Shown here in pieces: positions 1 to 8,373 of a stretch of 19,446 nt of DNA; positions within the stretch are counted from its first letter, which is position 1, and every line of letters starts with the position of its first letter. The notes below the pieces were generated by a model. The model did no database searches. It saw nothing but the letters and a program-made list of their open reading frames with translations, and was not told the origin of the DNA. The translations under genes and the position numbers were made by a program. The stretch is from an uncultured Gemella sp. (GTDB lineage: Bacteria; Bacillota; Bacilli; Staphylococcales; Gemellaceae), in assembly GCA_900555985.1 (NCBI GenBank), contig USNF01000017.1, positions 1 to 19,446 on the forward strand, read 5' to 3'.

Positions 1-658
1 AAAACTTATGGAATAAATAATGATGAAGATAACAGTTTGAGAGATATGTAAATTTTGAATTCTACAAAACAAACAAATGATACCCCCTTTTCAATTCCCT
101 GTTTGAGAGATATGTAAATTTTGAATTCTACAAAACGTTCTACACTTATTCCCGAAACTATTTACTGTTTGAGAGATATGTAAATTTTGAATTCTACAAA
201 ACTTTCTCTACTTGAGCATACTGTATCATTCGTTTGAGAGATATGTAAATTTTGAATTCTACAAAACTTGAATACAGTGCTACTGTTGTAAATGTTGTTT
301 GAGAGATATGTAAATTTTGAATTCTACAAAACGAAAGTCTCGTAAAAGATAGCTTTGTATAGTTTGAGAGATATGTAAATTTTGAATTCTACAAAACAAA
401 TAACAATTCCAGAAACTGTTGACTTTGTTTGAGAGATATGTAAATTTTGAATTCTACAAAACTTAACAAATATATCTTGGAATACTGCTTCGTTTGAGAG
501 ATATGTAAATTTTGAATTCTATAAAACATATAATCATTAATATTGTTGTAATTGTAGTTTGAGAGATATGTAAATTTTGAATTCTACAAAACCAAAAGAG
601 ATTGATAAACTTACTGGCTCATGTTTGAGAGATATGTAAATTTTGAATTCCACAAATG
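1..658 (+). CRISPR. CRISPR array, type II-like 36-nt repeats, leader-distal end
   Basis: Ten full 36-nt repeats start at 35, 101, 167, 232, 297, 362, 427, 492, 557 and 623, and the last 5 nt of another are at 1-5. They alternate with ten unique spacers of 29-30 nt. Each repeat begins GTTTGAGAGATATG and ends GAATTCTACAAAAC. The repeat at 492 has one change (T for C at 522). The one at 623 is degenerate at its 3' end (CACAAATG instead of TACAAAAC), which is usual for the leader-distal end, so leader and cas genes should lie left of position 1. A GTTTgAGAG start, 36-nt length and about 30-nt spacers are typical of type II (Cas9) arrays that pair with a tracrRNA; the subtype cannot be set without cas genes. 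No tracrRNA anti-repeat is visible in this window. Confidence 0.98.
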
Positions 659-672
659 AAGAAAAATAAACC

Positions 673-709
673 AATAACTGAGGATATAATTTTTATATTT
701 TGAGTTATT
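673..709. repeat. Imperfect inverted repeat just after the CRISPR array
   Basis: AATAACT (673-679) pairs with AGTTATT (703-709). After one G/G mismatch the arms continue AGGATATA/TATATTTT with two G-U pairs, closing a 5-nt loop at 689-693. It lies 14 nt after the last degenerate repeat. No T-run follows on the plus strand, so it is not a classical terminator for the array. It may be a processing or stop structure for the crRNA precursor, or simply AT-rich chance. Confidence 0.35.
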
Positions 710-714
710 AGTTT

Positions 715-751
715 ATAAAAACACGCCTTCTAGATTATCTAGAGGGCGTGT
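715..751 (-). terminator. Rho-independent terminator of ddl-murF
   Basis: A 15-bp stem (721-735 with 737-751, one G-U pair, outer arm ACACGCC/GGCGTGT) is followed on the minus strand by five T (717-721 read in reverse). It lies about 20 nt beyond the murF stop. Read on the plus strand it is followed only by TATTACTTTG, so it may also slow readthrough from the CRISPR array, but less efficiently. Confidence 0.85.
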
Positions 752-771
752 ATTACTTTGTTATTCACTTT

Positions 772-2133
772 TTACTTATTTATCTCTTCAATAATACTTT
801 CTAACTTCATTGAGCGGCTAGCTTTAAATAAAATCACTTCATTAGAGTGTTTATTTTCTTTTAAGTAGTTGCTTACTTCTTCGTTAGAAGAGAAGTGAAG
901 TTTTTTAATTTCTGAGTTAGTTATGCTATCAGTAATATTTTTAGCTAAGTCACCAACAGAAATAACTAAATCTATATCTTTTGAATTATTAGAGATATAT
1001 TCTCCAACTTCACTGTGGTACTGTACTTCATTTGAACCAAGCTCAAACATACTACCAAGTACTAGAGTTTTATAATCAAAATCGTCAAAGCCACTAACTA
1101 CATCAACACTAGCTTTCATAGAAGTAGGGCTTGCATTATACGCATCATTAATAATTAGAGAATCTTTTCCGTAAGGAATACTTTCTAAACGCATATGAGT
1201 TATTTCAGACGTTTTTTCTATTGCTTTGCGAATTTCATCAATAGATAAACCTAGTTTTTCAGCGATTGCTGTTGCGAACATTATATTAAATAGGTTATGT
1301 TTTCCTTTTAATTTTGTTGTGAATTTTTCATCACTAAGGTTTAGTTTGAAATCTATATGATCACGAGTAATAGTGTAGTTTTCTAAAATAATATTATTAT
1401 AATCATTCTCGCCACATGAAGTAGCTCCTATATTAGATTTATCTACTAACTCTTTTAGTAATACTTCATCACCGTTATAAACGAAGAATCCATCTTTTTT
1501 CATACCATTAGTAATCTCAAATTTTGCTTTAGCAATACCTTCACGAGAACCGAAAAATTCGATATGACTCTCACCGATATTAGTAATTACTGTGTAGTCT
1601 GGTTCTACTAGTTTCGATAAGAAGTCTAATTGACCAAAACCATCAGCTCCCATTTCTAAAACTAATATTTCACTATCTTCTGGTGCAGCTAAAATAGTTA
1701 AAGGCACACCAAGTTCATTATTAAAGTTTCCTTGTGTTTTATGAACTTTGAATTTTGTTTCTAATAGACTAGTAATAATATCTTTAGTAGTAGTTTTACC
1801 ATTACTACCAGTAATTGCTATAATTTTAGCGTTTAGGCTATCTAGATAATGTTTAGCTAAAGCTTGGATAGCTTCATAACTATCTTTTACATAAATAATA
1901 TTGTTATCGCTAGTAAAATCTTCTTTTAAAGAAAGTGATGCAGCTGCACCTTTTTCAAAGGCACTTTCTATATAGTTATGTCCATCAACATTTTCTCCTA
2001 AGAAGGGGATAAATAGGTCTCCTTCTTTAACTTTTCTACTATCAATTGCGATACCAGTAATTTCTTTGTTTTCAACTATATTTACTTTTTTTGCGTTAAG
2101 TATTTGTTCTAAATCTTTTACTAAATATTTCAT
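772..2133 (-). CDS. murF: UDP-N-acetylmuramoyl-tripeptide--D-alanyl-D-alanine ligase MurF
   Basis: Cytoplasmic Mur ligase that uses ATP to add D-Ala-D-Ala to UDP-MurNAc-tripeptide, the last cytoplasmic step before lipid I. The 453 residues match the family's usual length. Visible are the N-terminal substrate-binding domain, the ATP P-loop GSNGKTTT (109-116), a VLEMGADGFG segment of the central domain, the HNLFNIMFATAIA segment, and the NDAYNASPTSM motif of the C-terminal domain. The start is ATG at 2133. Its Shine-Dalgarno-like AGGAT overlaps the end of ddl, whose stop is only 8 nt upstream, so the two genes are one operon and probably translationally coupled. The pairing makes biochemical sense because Ddl supplies the dipeptide MurF uses. 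A strong terminator follows at 715-751. Confidence 0.97.
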   Translation of the reverse strand: MKYLVKDLEQILNAKKVNIVENKEITGIAIDSRKVKEGDLFIPFLGENVDGHNYIESAFEKGAAASLSLKEDFTSDNNIIYVKDSYEAIQALAKHYLDSLNAKIIAITGSNGKTTTKDIITSLLETKFKVHKTQGNFNNELGVPLTILAAPEDSEILVLEMGADGFGQLDFLSKLVEPDYTVITNIGESHIEFFGSREGIAKAKFEITNGMKKDGFFVYNGDEVLLKELVDKSNIGATSCGENDYNNIILENYTITRDHIDFKLNLSDEKFTTKLKGKHNLFNIMFATAIAEKLGLSIDEIRKAIEKTSEITHMRLESIPYGKDSLIINDAYNASPTSMKASVDVVSGFDDFDYKTLVLGSMFELGSNEVQYHSEVGEYISNNSKDIDLVISVGDLAKNITDSITNSEIKKLHFSSNEEVSNYLKENKHSNEVILFKASRSMKLESIIEEINK

Positions 2134-2141
2134 AGCTAATC

Positions 2142-3209
2142 CTATTCTTCTGTTAATAAGTTTTTACGATCTTCATAACGTTCAAGAGCTAAACGGAATA
2201 ATTCTTCGATTACTTCAGGATAGCTAACGTTCATATTTGCCCATAGTGATGGGAACATAGAGAATGGAGTGAATCCAGGCATTGTGTTAACTTCGTTAAT
2301 GAAGATTTCTCCATCTTTTGTATAGAAGAAGTCAGCGCGTACTAAACCAGATCCACTAATTGCGCGGAATGCTGTTGCAGCCATTTTTCTAAATTCTGGA
2401 TAAAGATTTGGATCGATTGGTGCGGGAATATCCATACGTGATTGACCATCAGTGTATTTAGTTTCGTAGTCATAGAATTCTGTAGTAGAAATATTAACTA
2501 TTTCACCTGGATCAGTAGTTTTAACTTCGTTGTATCCAAGTACAGCTACTTCTATTTCTTTTGCTCCTACAGCACCTTGCTCAATAACGATTTTTTTATC
2601 GAATTTTAATGCTTCTTCAATACCTTTAACTAATTCCGCTTCATCGTTACAACGACTAATACCTACAGAAGAACCTAGGTTAGCTGGTTTAACGAAAACA
2701 GGATATTTTAGGTTATCATTAACTTCTTTAACAACCGCTTCTTTATTATTTTTCCATGTATATTCAATAAAGTGTGTATATGGTAATTGAGGTAGATCAT
2801 ATGCCGCAAATAATTGCTTCATAACTACTTTGTCCATACCAGCGGCACTAGAAAGTACGTTGTTTCCTACATAAGCAATATCCATAATTTCTAAGAAACC
2901 TTGTATAGTACCATCTTCACCATTAGGACCGTGAAGAACAGGGAATACTAAATCAAATTTACGACCATCTTGGAATAATAAGCTACTAATATCACTATTA
3001 AAGTTAGTGAATCTTAGTTCATTTTGATCTTTGATTTCAGAGTTAATTTGTTCACCTTTAGCCCAGTTTCCTTCAAGTGAGATAAAGATAGGGAAAACAT
3101 TGTATTTTTCTTTATCAATTGCGTTAATAATTGATTTTGCAGTTAATAATGAGATAGAATGCTCAGCACTCTTACCACCATAAACGATTCCTATGTTTTG
3201 TTTTGTCAT
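2142..3209 (-). CDS. ddl: D-alanine--D-alanine ligase
   Basis: ATP-grasp ligase that joins two D-Ala molecules for peptidoglycan precursors. The 355 residues are normal for the DdlA-like form found in Firmicutes. Motifs seen: YGGKSAEHSIS near the N-terminus (10-20), HGPNGEDG (93-100), FVKPANLGSS (172-181) of the ATP-grasp, RADFF (291-295) and the metal-binding NEVNTMPGFT (305-314). The omega-loop has the K-Y pair (251-252), as in ligases that take D-Ala at the second subsite. D-Ala-D-Lac (vancomycin-resistance type) ligases differ there, so an ordinary D-Ala-D-Ala enzyme is inferred. ATG at 3209 is preceded by TTTAGGAGA at good spacing. It is first gene of the ddl-murF operon. Confidence 0.97.
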   Translation of the reverse strand: MTKQNIGIVYGGKSAEHSISLLTAKSIINAIDKEKYNVFPIFISLEGNWAKGEQINSEIKDQNELRFTNFNSDISSLLFQDGRKFDLVFPVLHGPNGEDGTIQGFLEIMDIAYVGNNVLSSAAGMDKVVMKQLFAAYDLPQLPYTHFIEYTWKNNKEAVVKEVNDNLKYPVFVKPANLGSSVGISRCNDEAELVKGIEEALKFDKKIVIEQGAVGAKEIEVAVLGYNEVKTTDPGEIVNISTTEFYDYETKYTDGQSRMDIPAPIDPNLYPEFRKMAATAFRAISGSGLVRADFFYTKDGEIFINEVNTMPGFTPFSMFPSLWANMNVSYPEVIEELFRLALERYEDRKNLLTEE

Positions 3210-3338
3210 AAAAAATCTCCTAAATAAAATTTCTATATTGTTATTTTAAAAGTTATTGTTACAGTTCATAGAATTATGTGATAATAATCTACTACTTTAC
3301 AAATATACTAGATATTAAATCTAGCATTACAACTTATA

Positions 3339-3347
3339 ATTATACCA
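3339..3347 (-). promoter_or_regulatory. Candidate extended -10 promoter for ddl-murF
   Basis: On the minus strand the sequence reads TGGTATAAT, a perfect extended -10 element. No convincing -35 is seen 16-18 nt upstream, which extended -10 promoters tolerate. It lies about 130 nt before the ddl start, leaving a long AT-rich leader in which I see no recognised riboswitch. Confidence 0.55.
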
Positions 3348-3418
3348 CAAAAATATAAAGTAGAGTAGTTTTATAACTAATTTAAAATGTTAATTTATTA
3401 TTTTAATGCATATTAATA

Positions 3419-3447
3419 TTGTATTTTTGTAGTATTAAATTTATAAT
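3419..3447 (+). promoter_or_regulatory. Candidate sigma-A promoter for the 3490 membrane protein
   Basis: TTGTAT (3419-3424) and a perfect TATAAT (3442-3447) are 17 nt apart, about 40 nt before the start codon. Confidence 0.6.
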
Positions 3448-3489
3448 AGAATATGTACAAAAATTGATATGAGTAGGAGGAAGTAAAGT

Positions 3490-4299
3490 TTGAATGAAAA
3501 ATTAGAAGATAAATATGATTTTAAAGCCTTGCGTAAAAGAAAAATTAATCTAGTATATAAATTTATTTTTGTTTATATTGTGTTTCTTGTTGCAGCAGGT
3601 TTTTCACAAATGAAACTAGGGTATAATGATACGTTAGCTTTTATTATATACGTAATATTTTGCTTTATAATAGTTGGTTATTTTGCTAAGGAAGGATATA
3701 AAATTGAGAATGTAATTGCATTAAAGTTATTGAATAATTTAGAATTAGCTGAATTTATGGATTTTATGCATGAACAACATAAAAATAAAAAATTAACTAG
3801 AAATAGTACATATTATAACTATATGGCACTAGTTGAGCTTATCTATGGTAACTTTGATAAGAGTGAAGAATATTTATCAAAAGTAAAACTTACTCAATCA
3901 GGTTATATCAGAGGTGCCTTAAGAGGAACTGAAACATGGTATCACTATACTAGATTTATGTTAAATATTTTTACTGAAAAAGAATTTGATTTAGAAGAAT
4001 TAAAAAAACAATTAGTAAAAACTGTTAGTAAAAATCAAGAAGCAGTTCAAATGTATAATAATAAATTAGATAATATATATAAAGTGCTAGTTTTAAAAGA
4101 ACCGGTTGATAATTTTAAAGAAGAATTAAACGATAATATAGTAGAGTGTCAAAGAGTATTTAATTATTATTTCTATCTTTGTAATGAAGTTCTAAAAGGA
4201 AATAAAGAAGAAGCAGATAAATATATTGATTTATTATTACGCTACAATGAAAATTATTATGTAGTAAGACAAGCAAAAGCAATAAGAGAAAAAAATTAA
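3490..4299 (+). CDS. Membrane protein of unknown function, two helices plus TPR-like cytoplasmic domain
   Basis: I do not recognise this 269-residue protein. It has a charged N-terminus (about 1-20), two adjacent hydrophobic segments (about 21-38 and 48-66) forming a likely helical hairpin, then about 200 polar, helix-rich residues. Two stretches look like degenerate tetratricopeptide units: about 107-132 (ALVELIYGNFDKSEEYL) and about 222-255 (NEVLKGNKEEADKYIDLL), both with the G-N-x3-(A/S)-x3-Y pattern. That suggests a membrane-tethered protein-interaction platform, but this is inference. The start is TTG at 3490: AGGAGG at 3475-3480 is 9 nt upstream, and the nearby ATG at 3494 is out of frame and stops at once. 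It has its own promoter and terminator and is convergent with uvrB, so the neighbours give no clue to function. Confidence 0.85.
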   Translation: MNEKLEDKYDFKALRKRKINLVYKFIFVYIVFLVAAGFSQMKLGYNDTLAFIIYVIFCFIIVGYFAKEGYKIENVIALKLLNNLELAEFMDFMHEQHKNKKLTRNSTYYNYMALVELIYGNFDKSEEYLSKVKLTQSGYIRGALRGTETWYHYTRFMLNIFTEKEFDLEELKKQLVKTVSKNQEAVQMYNNKLDNIYKVLVLKEPVDNFKEELNDNIVECQRVFNYYFYLCNEVLKGNKEEADKYIDLLLRYNENYYVVRQAKAIREKN

Positions 4300-4326
4300 G
4301 GGTTGACCAATAGGTCAGCCCTTTTT
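4300..4326. terminator. Bidirectional terminator between the 3490 gene and uvrB
   Basis: A 9-bp stem GGGTTGACC/GGTCAGCCC (4300-4308 with 4313-4321, one G-U pair) with a 4-nt AATA loop is followed by TTTTT on the plus strand (4322-4326). On the minus strand, just after the uvrB stop, it is followed by TTAATTTTTT. The two convergent genes share it, and the T-run overlaps the uvrB stop codon. Confidence 0.9.
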
Positions 4327-6322
4327 ATAATTTATATTTTTCTTTTAATTCAGCTATAGTATCACGAAGTTTAGCAGCACGTTCAAATTCAAATTTTTCT
4401 GCTGCTGAGAACATTTCTTGTTCTAATTCTGCTAAGTGTTCTTCGATATTATCATCGTTAATATTAGATACTTCTTCTAATTCTAATGTTTCATCTTCAA
4501 TTACTTCTTTCTTAGCACTAATACTGTCACGAATATCTTTAATAATTGTTTGAGGTGTTATGCCGTGTTCCTCATTATATGCCATCTGTATTTCACGACG
4601 ACGATTTGTTTCGTCAATAGCTTTTTTCATACTTCTAGTTATATTATCGGCATACATAATTACACGCCCATTCGCATTACGTGCAGCACGCCCAATTGTT
4701 TGTAGTAAGGCTTTGTCTCCACGTAAGAAACCTTCTTTATCTGCATCTAATATAGCTACTAATGAAACTTCAGGAATATCTAAACCTTCACGTAGTAGGT
4801 TAATCCCTACTAGAATATCAAATTTTCCAAGTCGTAAGTTACGGATGATTTCTGTACGTTCTAAAGTTTTTATATCTGAGTGTAAATATTCAACTTTTAA
4901 ACCATTTTCTTTTAAATAAGCAGTTAAGGACTCGGCCATTTTTTTAGTAAGAGTCGTGATTAAAACACGTTCTCCTTTTTCAATAATTTTTTCAGCTTCT
5001 TTAGTAATATCAAATACTTGGTCACTAACTGGACGAATATCTATTACTGGATCTAAAAGACCAGTAGGACGGATAATTTGTTCAGTAATTTTTGAACTAT
5101 GTTCAAGTTCGTAGTCACCAGGTGTAGCTGAAACGAAAATTGCTTGATTTAATTTTTTCTCAAACTCTTGGTAGTTTAGAGGTCTATTATCTAAAGCTGT
5201 TGGTAGCCTAAATCCATAGTCAACTAGTACTTGTTTACGAGCTCTATCACCATTATACATACCTCTAACCTGTGGAAGGGTAACGTGAGATTCATCTACT
5301 ACTAATAACCAATCTTTTGGGAAGTAGTCTAGTAGAGTATAAGGGGTAGATCCTGGTTCGCGTAGTGTTAAGTGAAGTGAGTAGTTTTCAATACCTGAAC
5401 AAAATCCCATCTCTTCCATCATTTCAAGGTCATAGTTAGTACGCTGTTCTAAACGCTGTGCTTCTAGTAACTTGTTTTCCATATTGAATACTTTTAATCT
5501 ATCTTCTAGTTCAGCACGTATTCTTTTTATTGCTTCTTTAGTTTTTTCTTCACCGGCGACGAAGTGGCTGGCAGGGTAAATCGCAATATGTTCCAATTCA
5601 CTAAGTACTTCACCAGTTAGTGAATTGATTTCACGAATTCTATCTATTTCATCCCCGAACATCTCTATACGAACAGAATTTTCACTACGAGAAGCAGGGA
5701 AGATTTCTATAACATCTCCACGTACTCTAAAAGTACCACGTGTAAATTCTATATCATTACGCATATATTGAATATCTATTAATTTAGATAAAATTTTATT
5801 TCTGCTTATTTCATCTCCAACTCTAAGTGAAAGTACTAGAGAAGAATATTCTTCTGGAGAACCAAGACCATATATACAGCTGACACTAGAAACGATAATT
5901 ACATCATCACGGTCAAAAAGAGAAGATGTAGCGCTGTGGCGTAGTTTATCAATTTCATCATTGACAGAAGAATCTTTTTCGATATAAGTATCTGTCGATG
6001 GTACATATGCTTCTGGTTGGAAATAATCATAGTAAGAAACGAAATATTCGACCCTATTGTTAGGGAAGAATTCTTTTAACTCATTGTATAATTGTCCAGC
6101 TAATGTTTTATTATGGGCTAATACTAATGTTGGTTTTCCAACATTTTTTATAATATTAGCGATTGTGAATGTTTTACCTGTACCAGTAGCACCAAGTAGG
6201 GTTTGGTATTTTTCTCCATTATTAATACCTTCCGTTAGCTCATTAATAGCTCTAACTTGGTCTCCTTTAGGTTCAAATTTACTCTGTAAATCAAAATCAA
6301 AGTGTTGTCTATTTACTTCCAA
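4325..6322 (-). CDS. uvrB: Excinuclease ABC subunit B (UvrB)
   Basis: DNA-damage verification helicase of nucleotide excision repair. It is loaded by UvrA and recruits UvrC. Numbered from an upstream in-frame GTG at 6331, motifs are the Walker A GATGTGKT (47-54), the beta-hairpin YYDYFQPEAYVP (100-111) that probes DNA, a DESH box, FVSATPG, helicase motifs V/VI (GINLLREGLDIPEV; QTIGRAARN) and a C-terminal UVR domain (EEHLAELEQEMFSAAEKFEFE) that contacts UvrC. The start given is TTG at 6322 (665 residues): AAAGGAG abuts the GTG with no spacing but sits 8 nt before this TTG, and the family N-terminus begins just after. uvrA is not adjacent. I see no GAAC-N4-GTTC SOS box in the upstream gap. Confidence 0.97.
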   Translation of the reverse strand: MEVNRQHFDFDLQSKFEPKGDQVRAINELTEGINNGEKYQTLLGATGTGKTFTIANIIKNVGKPTLVLAHNKTLAGQLYNELKEFFPNNRVEYFVSYYDYFQPEAYVPSTDTYIEKDSSVNDEIDKLRHSATSSLFDRDDVIIVSSVSCIYGLGSPEEYSSLVLSLRVGDEISRNKILSKLIDIQYMRNDIEFTRGTFRVRGDVIEIFPASRSENSVRIEMFGDEIDRIREINSLTGEVLSELEHIAIYPASHFVAGEEKTKEAIKRIRAELEDRLKVFNMENKLLEAQRLEQRTNYDLEMMEEMGFCSGIENYSLHLTLREPGSTPYTLLDYFPKDWLLVVDESHVTLPQVRGMYNGDRARKQVLVDYGFRLPTALDNRPLNYQEFEKKLNQAIFVSATPGDYELEHSSKITEQIIRPTGLLDPVIDIRPVSDQVFDITKEAEKIIEKGERVLITTLTKKMAESLTAYLKENGLKVEYLHSDIKTLERTEIIRNLRLGKFDILVGINLLREGLDIPEVSLVAILDADKEGFLRGDKALLQTIGRAARNANGRVIMYADNITRSMKKAIDETNRRREIQMAYNEEHGITPQTIIKDIRDSISAKKEVIEDETLELEEVSNINDDNIEEHLAELEQEMFSAAEKFEFERAAKLRDTIAELKEKYKL

Positions 6323-6376
6323 GAAGTTCACTCCTTTACTAGTAATAAATAATATAAACTTAATAGTTTCTATTTA

Positions 6377-6404
6377 ATTATATACTAGATAGGAAGATAG
6401 ACAA
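6377..6404 (-). promoter_or_regulatory. Candidate sigma-A promoter for uvrB
   Basis: Minus strand: TTGTCT (6404-6399), 16-nt spacer, perfect TATAAT (6382-6377), about 55 nt before the proposed TTG start. Confidence 0.6.
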
Positions 6405-6430
6405 AGAAATAACTACCTAATACATTGAAT

Positions 6431-6467
6431 AAATAAAAAAAAGACGAGAAAATTTTTCTCGTCTTTT
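6431..6467 (-). terminator. Rho-independent terminator of the amino acid permease gene
   Basis: A palindrome built on GACGAGAAAA/TTTTCTCGTC (6443-6463, extended by A-T pairs to 6439-6467) is followed on the minus strand by eight T in a row (6442-6435). It lies just after the permease stop at 6480. Confidence 0.85.
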
Positions 6468-6479
6468 AAGATATAAACA

Positions 6480-7883
6480 TTATTTATTATTTTTTTTCGC
6501 AAGGTAAGGCATAATTAAACCAAGTGAAATAAGAATAATAGGTGTAACAATGTTCATTGTTGTTTGGAATACACTTCCTGGTGTGTACATACCTGAAACA
6601 CAAGCAAATGTTGTAAGGAAGAAACACCAAGCTCCTAAACCAATACCGATATATTTATTCTTAACGAATTTATATTCTGATTGGAATTTATCAGCTGCTT
6701 TTTTCAAGAAGATATAAGCGGCAAATACCCATAGGTAACGAAGTGGCATACAAACAGCGTTTAATTTAACTAACCATCTGAATAGTTCGTTTACTTCTTT
6801 GATTCCGAACATTGGGATAATTAAAAGGATAGATACGATAACACCAACTAATTTTAATCCGTTAGTGTAAACATCGTTACTATTTTTAACTAATAATTTT
6901 TTCGGAATGTATTGTTCATCAGAACTTTCTAGTAACATACGTAATGGTGCATCAATTGAGATAATAACGATAGATACTTGACCAATAAAGTCAACTACTG
7001 CATAAATAACTAAGAATAAGTTACCGACACCGTAGTAGTTACCTAAAGTTTGGAATGCATAATATGTACCATTAGTTAATAAGTCTTTTGGAATATTATT
7101 AGTGTCAAACATTAAAGCAAGGGCAAATGTTCCTAAAATAGCTGTAGTTACAACCATAAGAACTAACGCCATCATTCCTTTAGGGAAATCAGTTGAAGGT
7201 TTCTTCATCTTGTTAACATAAGGCGAAATCTTCTCACAACCACCAACTGCAAAGACCAGTATCGCTATTGATGTAACATATTTAACATCAAATGTTGGCA
7301 TAAATGTATCTAATGACCAGTCGATGTTATATGTTTTAGCTCCTGTAATAGAAGGTGCTGTAATAGCCATCAAAATAAATAATAATGACATAATAAACAT
7401 TGATGATCCTGCTAATGTTGCTAGTTTTTTAATAAAGTTAATTCCTCTTGCAGCTAAGAATAACGCTACTAAGAAAATAACTAGTGAAATAATTTGTACA
7501 TAAGTTATATTCATTTTACTAATACGGTTATCTCTGAATACTGCCCAACTAAACGCTGCGATAATACGTGAAGGTTTTTGAGAAATATAAGGCATATGTA
7601 CTACCCATGTTGTCCATCCTGCATAGTAAGCTAATAATTTACTGTGTGTACCTCTAAGCCAAGAACTTACACCTCCACCAGCATCTTTAAATGTAGATCC
7701 TAGTTCACCAACGATTAGTGAATACGGAATAAAGTAAATTACGAAGATTAAAACCCATGAGAAAATAGATTTAAGACCGCCAAATTCTGAATATCCGTTA
7801 ACGATATTACCAAACGCCCAAACAGTAGAAAAGGCCATAAAAGCTAACGTATACCAGAATATCTTTTTAGCTTCTTTCTCCAT
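6480..7883 (-). CDS. APC-family amino acid permease (YjeM/GadC-like)
   Basis: A 467-residue polytopic protein with about 12 hydrophobic segments, normal for the amino acid-polyamine-organocation superfamily. The second segment ends PYSLIVGELGSTFKDAGGG, the typical APC signature in which a GE/SEL motif precedes a glycine-rich turn. The overall pattern (WAFGNIVNGY near the N-terminus, GGCEKISPYVNKM in the middle) resembles the glutamate/GABA-antiporter and YjeM branch. The substrate cannot be read from sequence. ATG at 7883 is preceded by AGGAGGAA with about 6 nt spacing. The gene is monocistronic: its own promoter is at 7938-7966 and its terminator at 6431-6467. No decarboxylase or other amino acid enzyme lies beside it, so an acid-resistance antiport role is not supported by context. 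Confidence 0.88.
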   Translation of the reverse strand: MEKEAKKIFWYTLAFMAFSTVWAFGNIVNGYSEFGGLKSIFSWVLIFVIYFIPYSLIVGELGSTFKDAGGGVSSWLRGTHSKLLAYYAGWTTWVVHMPYISQKPSRIIAAFSWAVFRDNRISKMNITYVQIISLVIFLVALFLAARGINFIKKLATLAGSSMFIMSLLFILMAITAPSITGAKTYNIDWSLDTFMPTFDVKYVTSIAILVFAVGGCEKISPYVNKMKKPSTDFPKGMMALVLMVVTTAILGTFALALMFDTNNIPKDLLTNGTYYAFQTLGNYYGVGNLFLVIYAVVDFIGQVSIVIISIDAPLRMLLESSDEQYIPKKLLVKNSNDVYTNGLKLVGVIVSILLIIPMFGIKEVNELFRWLVKLNAVCMPLRYLWVFAAYIFLKKAADKFQSEYKFVKNKYIGIGLGAWCFFLTTFACVSGMYTPGSVFQTTMNIVTPIILISLGLIMPYLAKKNNK

Positions 7884-7937
7884 ATAATCTTCCTCCTAAA
7901 ATATTAAATTTTTAATTCTGCAATAAGCATTAAGAAA

Positions 7938-7966
7938 ATATTAGCATAGTACATACAATTATTCAA
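7938..7966 (-). promoter_or_regulatory. Candidate promoter for the permease gene
   Basis: Minus strand: TTGAAT (7966-7961), 17-nt spacer and TAATAT (7943-7938) with an upstream TG (TGCTAATAT), about 55 nt before the start codon. Confidence 0.65.
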
Positions 7967-8373
7967 GTAATATTAGTATTTTTCTAATAAATTATTCTAT
8001 AATTTCTACTAAGATTAAGAATTTTTAGAAAAATTGTAAAAAATATGTTTGTAAGATCGTTTTGTATAATAATTATTTTACAGAAAACAAGTAATATAAG
8101 GATATTTAGAATCTCTTATAGTGAAAAGAATAAATGATTTTCATTAATTTAATTAGTTTTAAAATACATATTTTTCTAAGTTTAAATAATAATAGTTAAT
8201 TAATAATGAAAATTATGAAAATTATTAGAAAAAAATATTTATATTTATACTTAAAAAAATAAATTTAATATACATATATATTTTCAAAATAATAATATAT
8301 AATGTTTTATATATCTTACTTTAAGTACGTAAATAAAGGGGAATTTACAGAGTTGATAAAGAAGATTAAAAAC
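7967..8373. other. Long AT-rich divergent spacer with a short tandem repeat
   Basis: No gene with a ribosome binding site is seen here. It is extremely AT-rich even for this genome. It holds two perfect tandem copies of ATGAAAATT (8206-8223) inside an AATAAT...ATTATT frame (8202-8226), and a small palindrome AATGATTTTCATT (8133-8145). It lies directly upstream of the surface-adhesin promoter and could hold regulator sites or an UP-like element, but nothing in it is diagnostic. Confidence 0.5.

Noticed and set aside
35..592. Promoters inside each CRISPR repeat, as in some type II-C arrays
   Set aside because: The repeat end CTACAAAAC lacks a convincing -10 such as TACAAT, so internal promoters are not supported.
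2530..2790. An open frame on the plus strand inside ddl
   Set aside because: It is fully antisense to a well-conserved gene and has low-complexity Ser/Thr/Leu content typical of a shadow frame.
2142..3209. Possible vancomycin-resistance-type D-Ala-D-Lac ligase beside a VanH-like dehydrogenase elsewhere in the window
   Set aside because: The ligase keeps the K-Y pair of D-Ala-D-Ala enzymes, the dehydrogenase is 11 kb away with a carboxylate carrier, and no VanX-like dipeptidase is present.
8133..8145. AATGATTTTCATT as a Fur/PerR-type box
   Set aside because: Only part of the usual 7-1-7 pattern matches, and such runs are expected by chance in DNA this AT-rich. It is also over 200 bp from either promoter.
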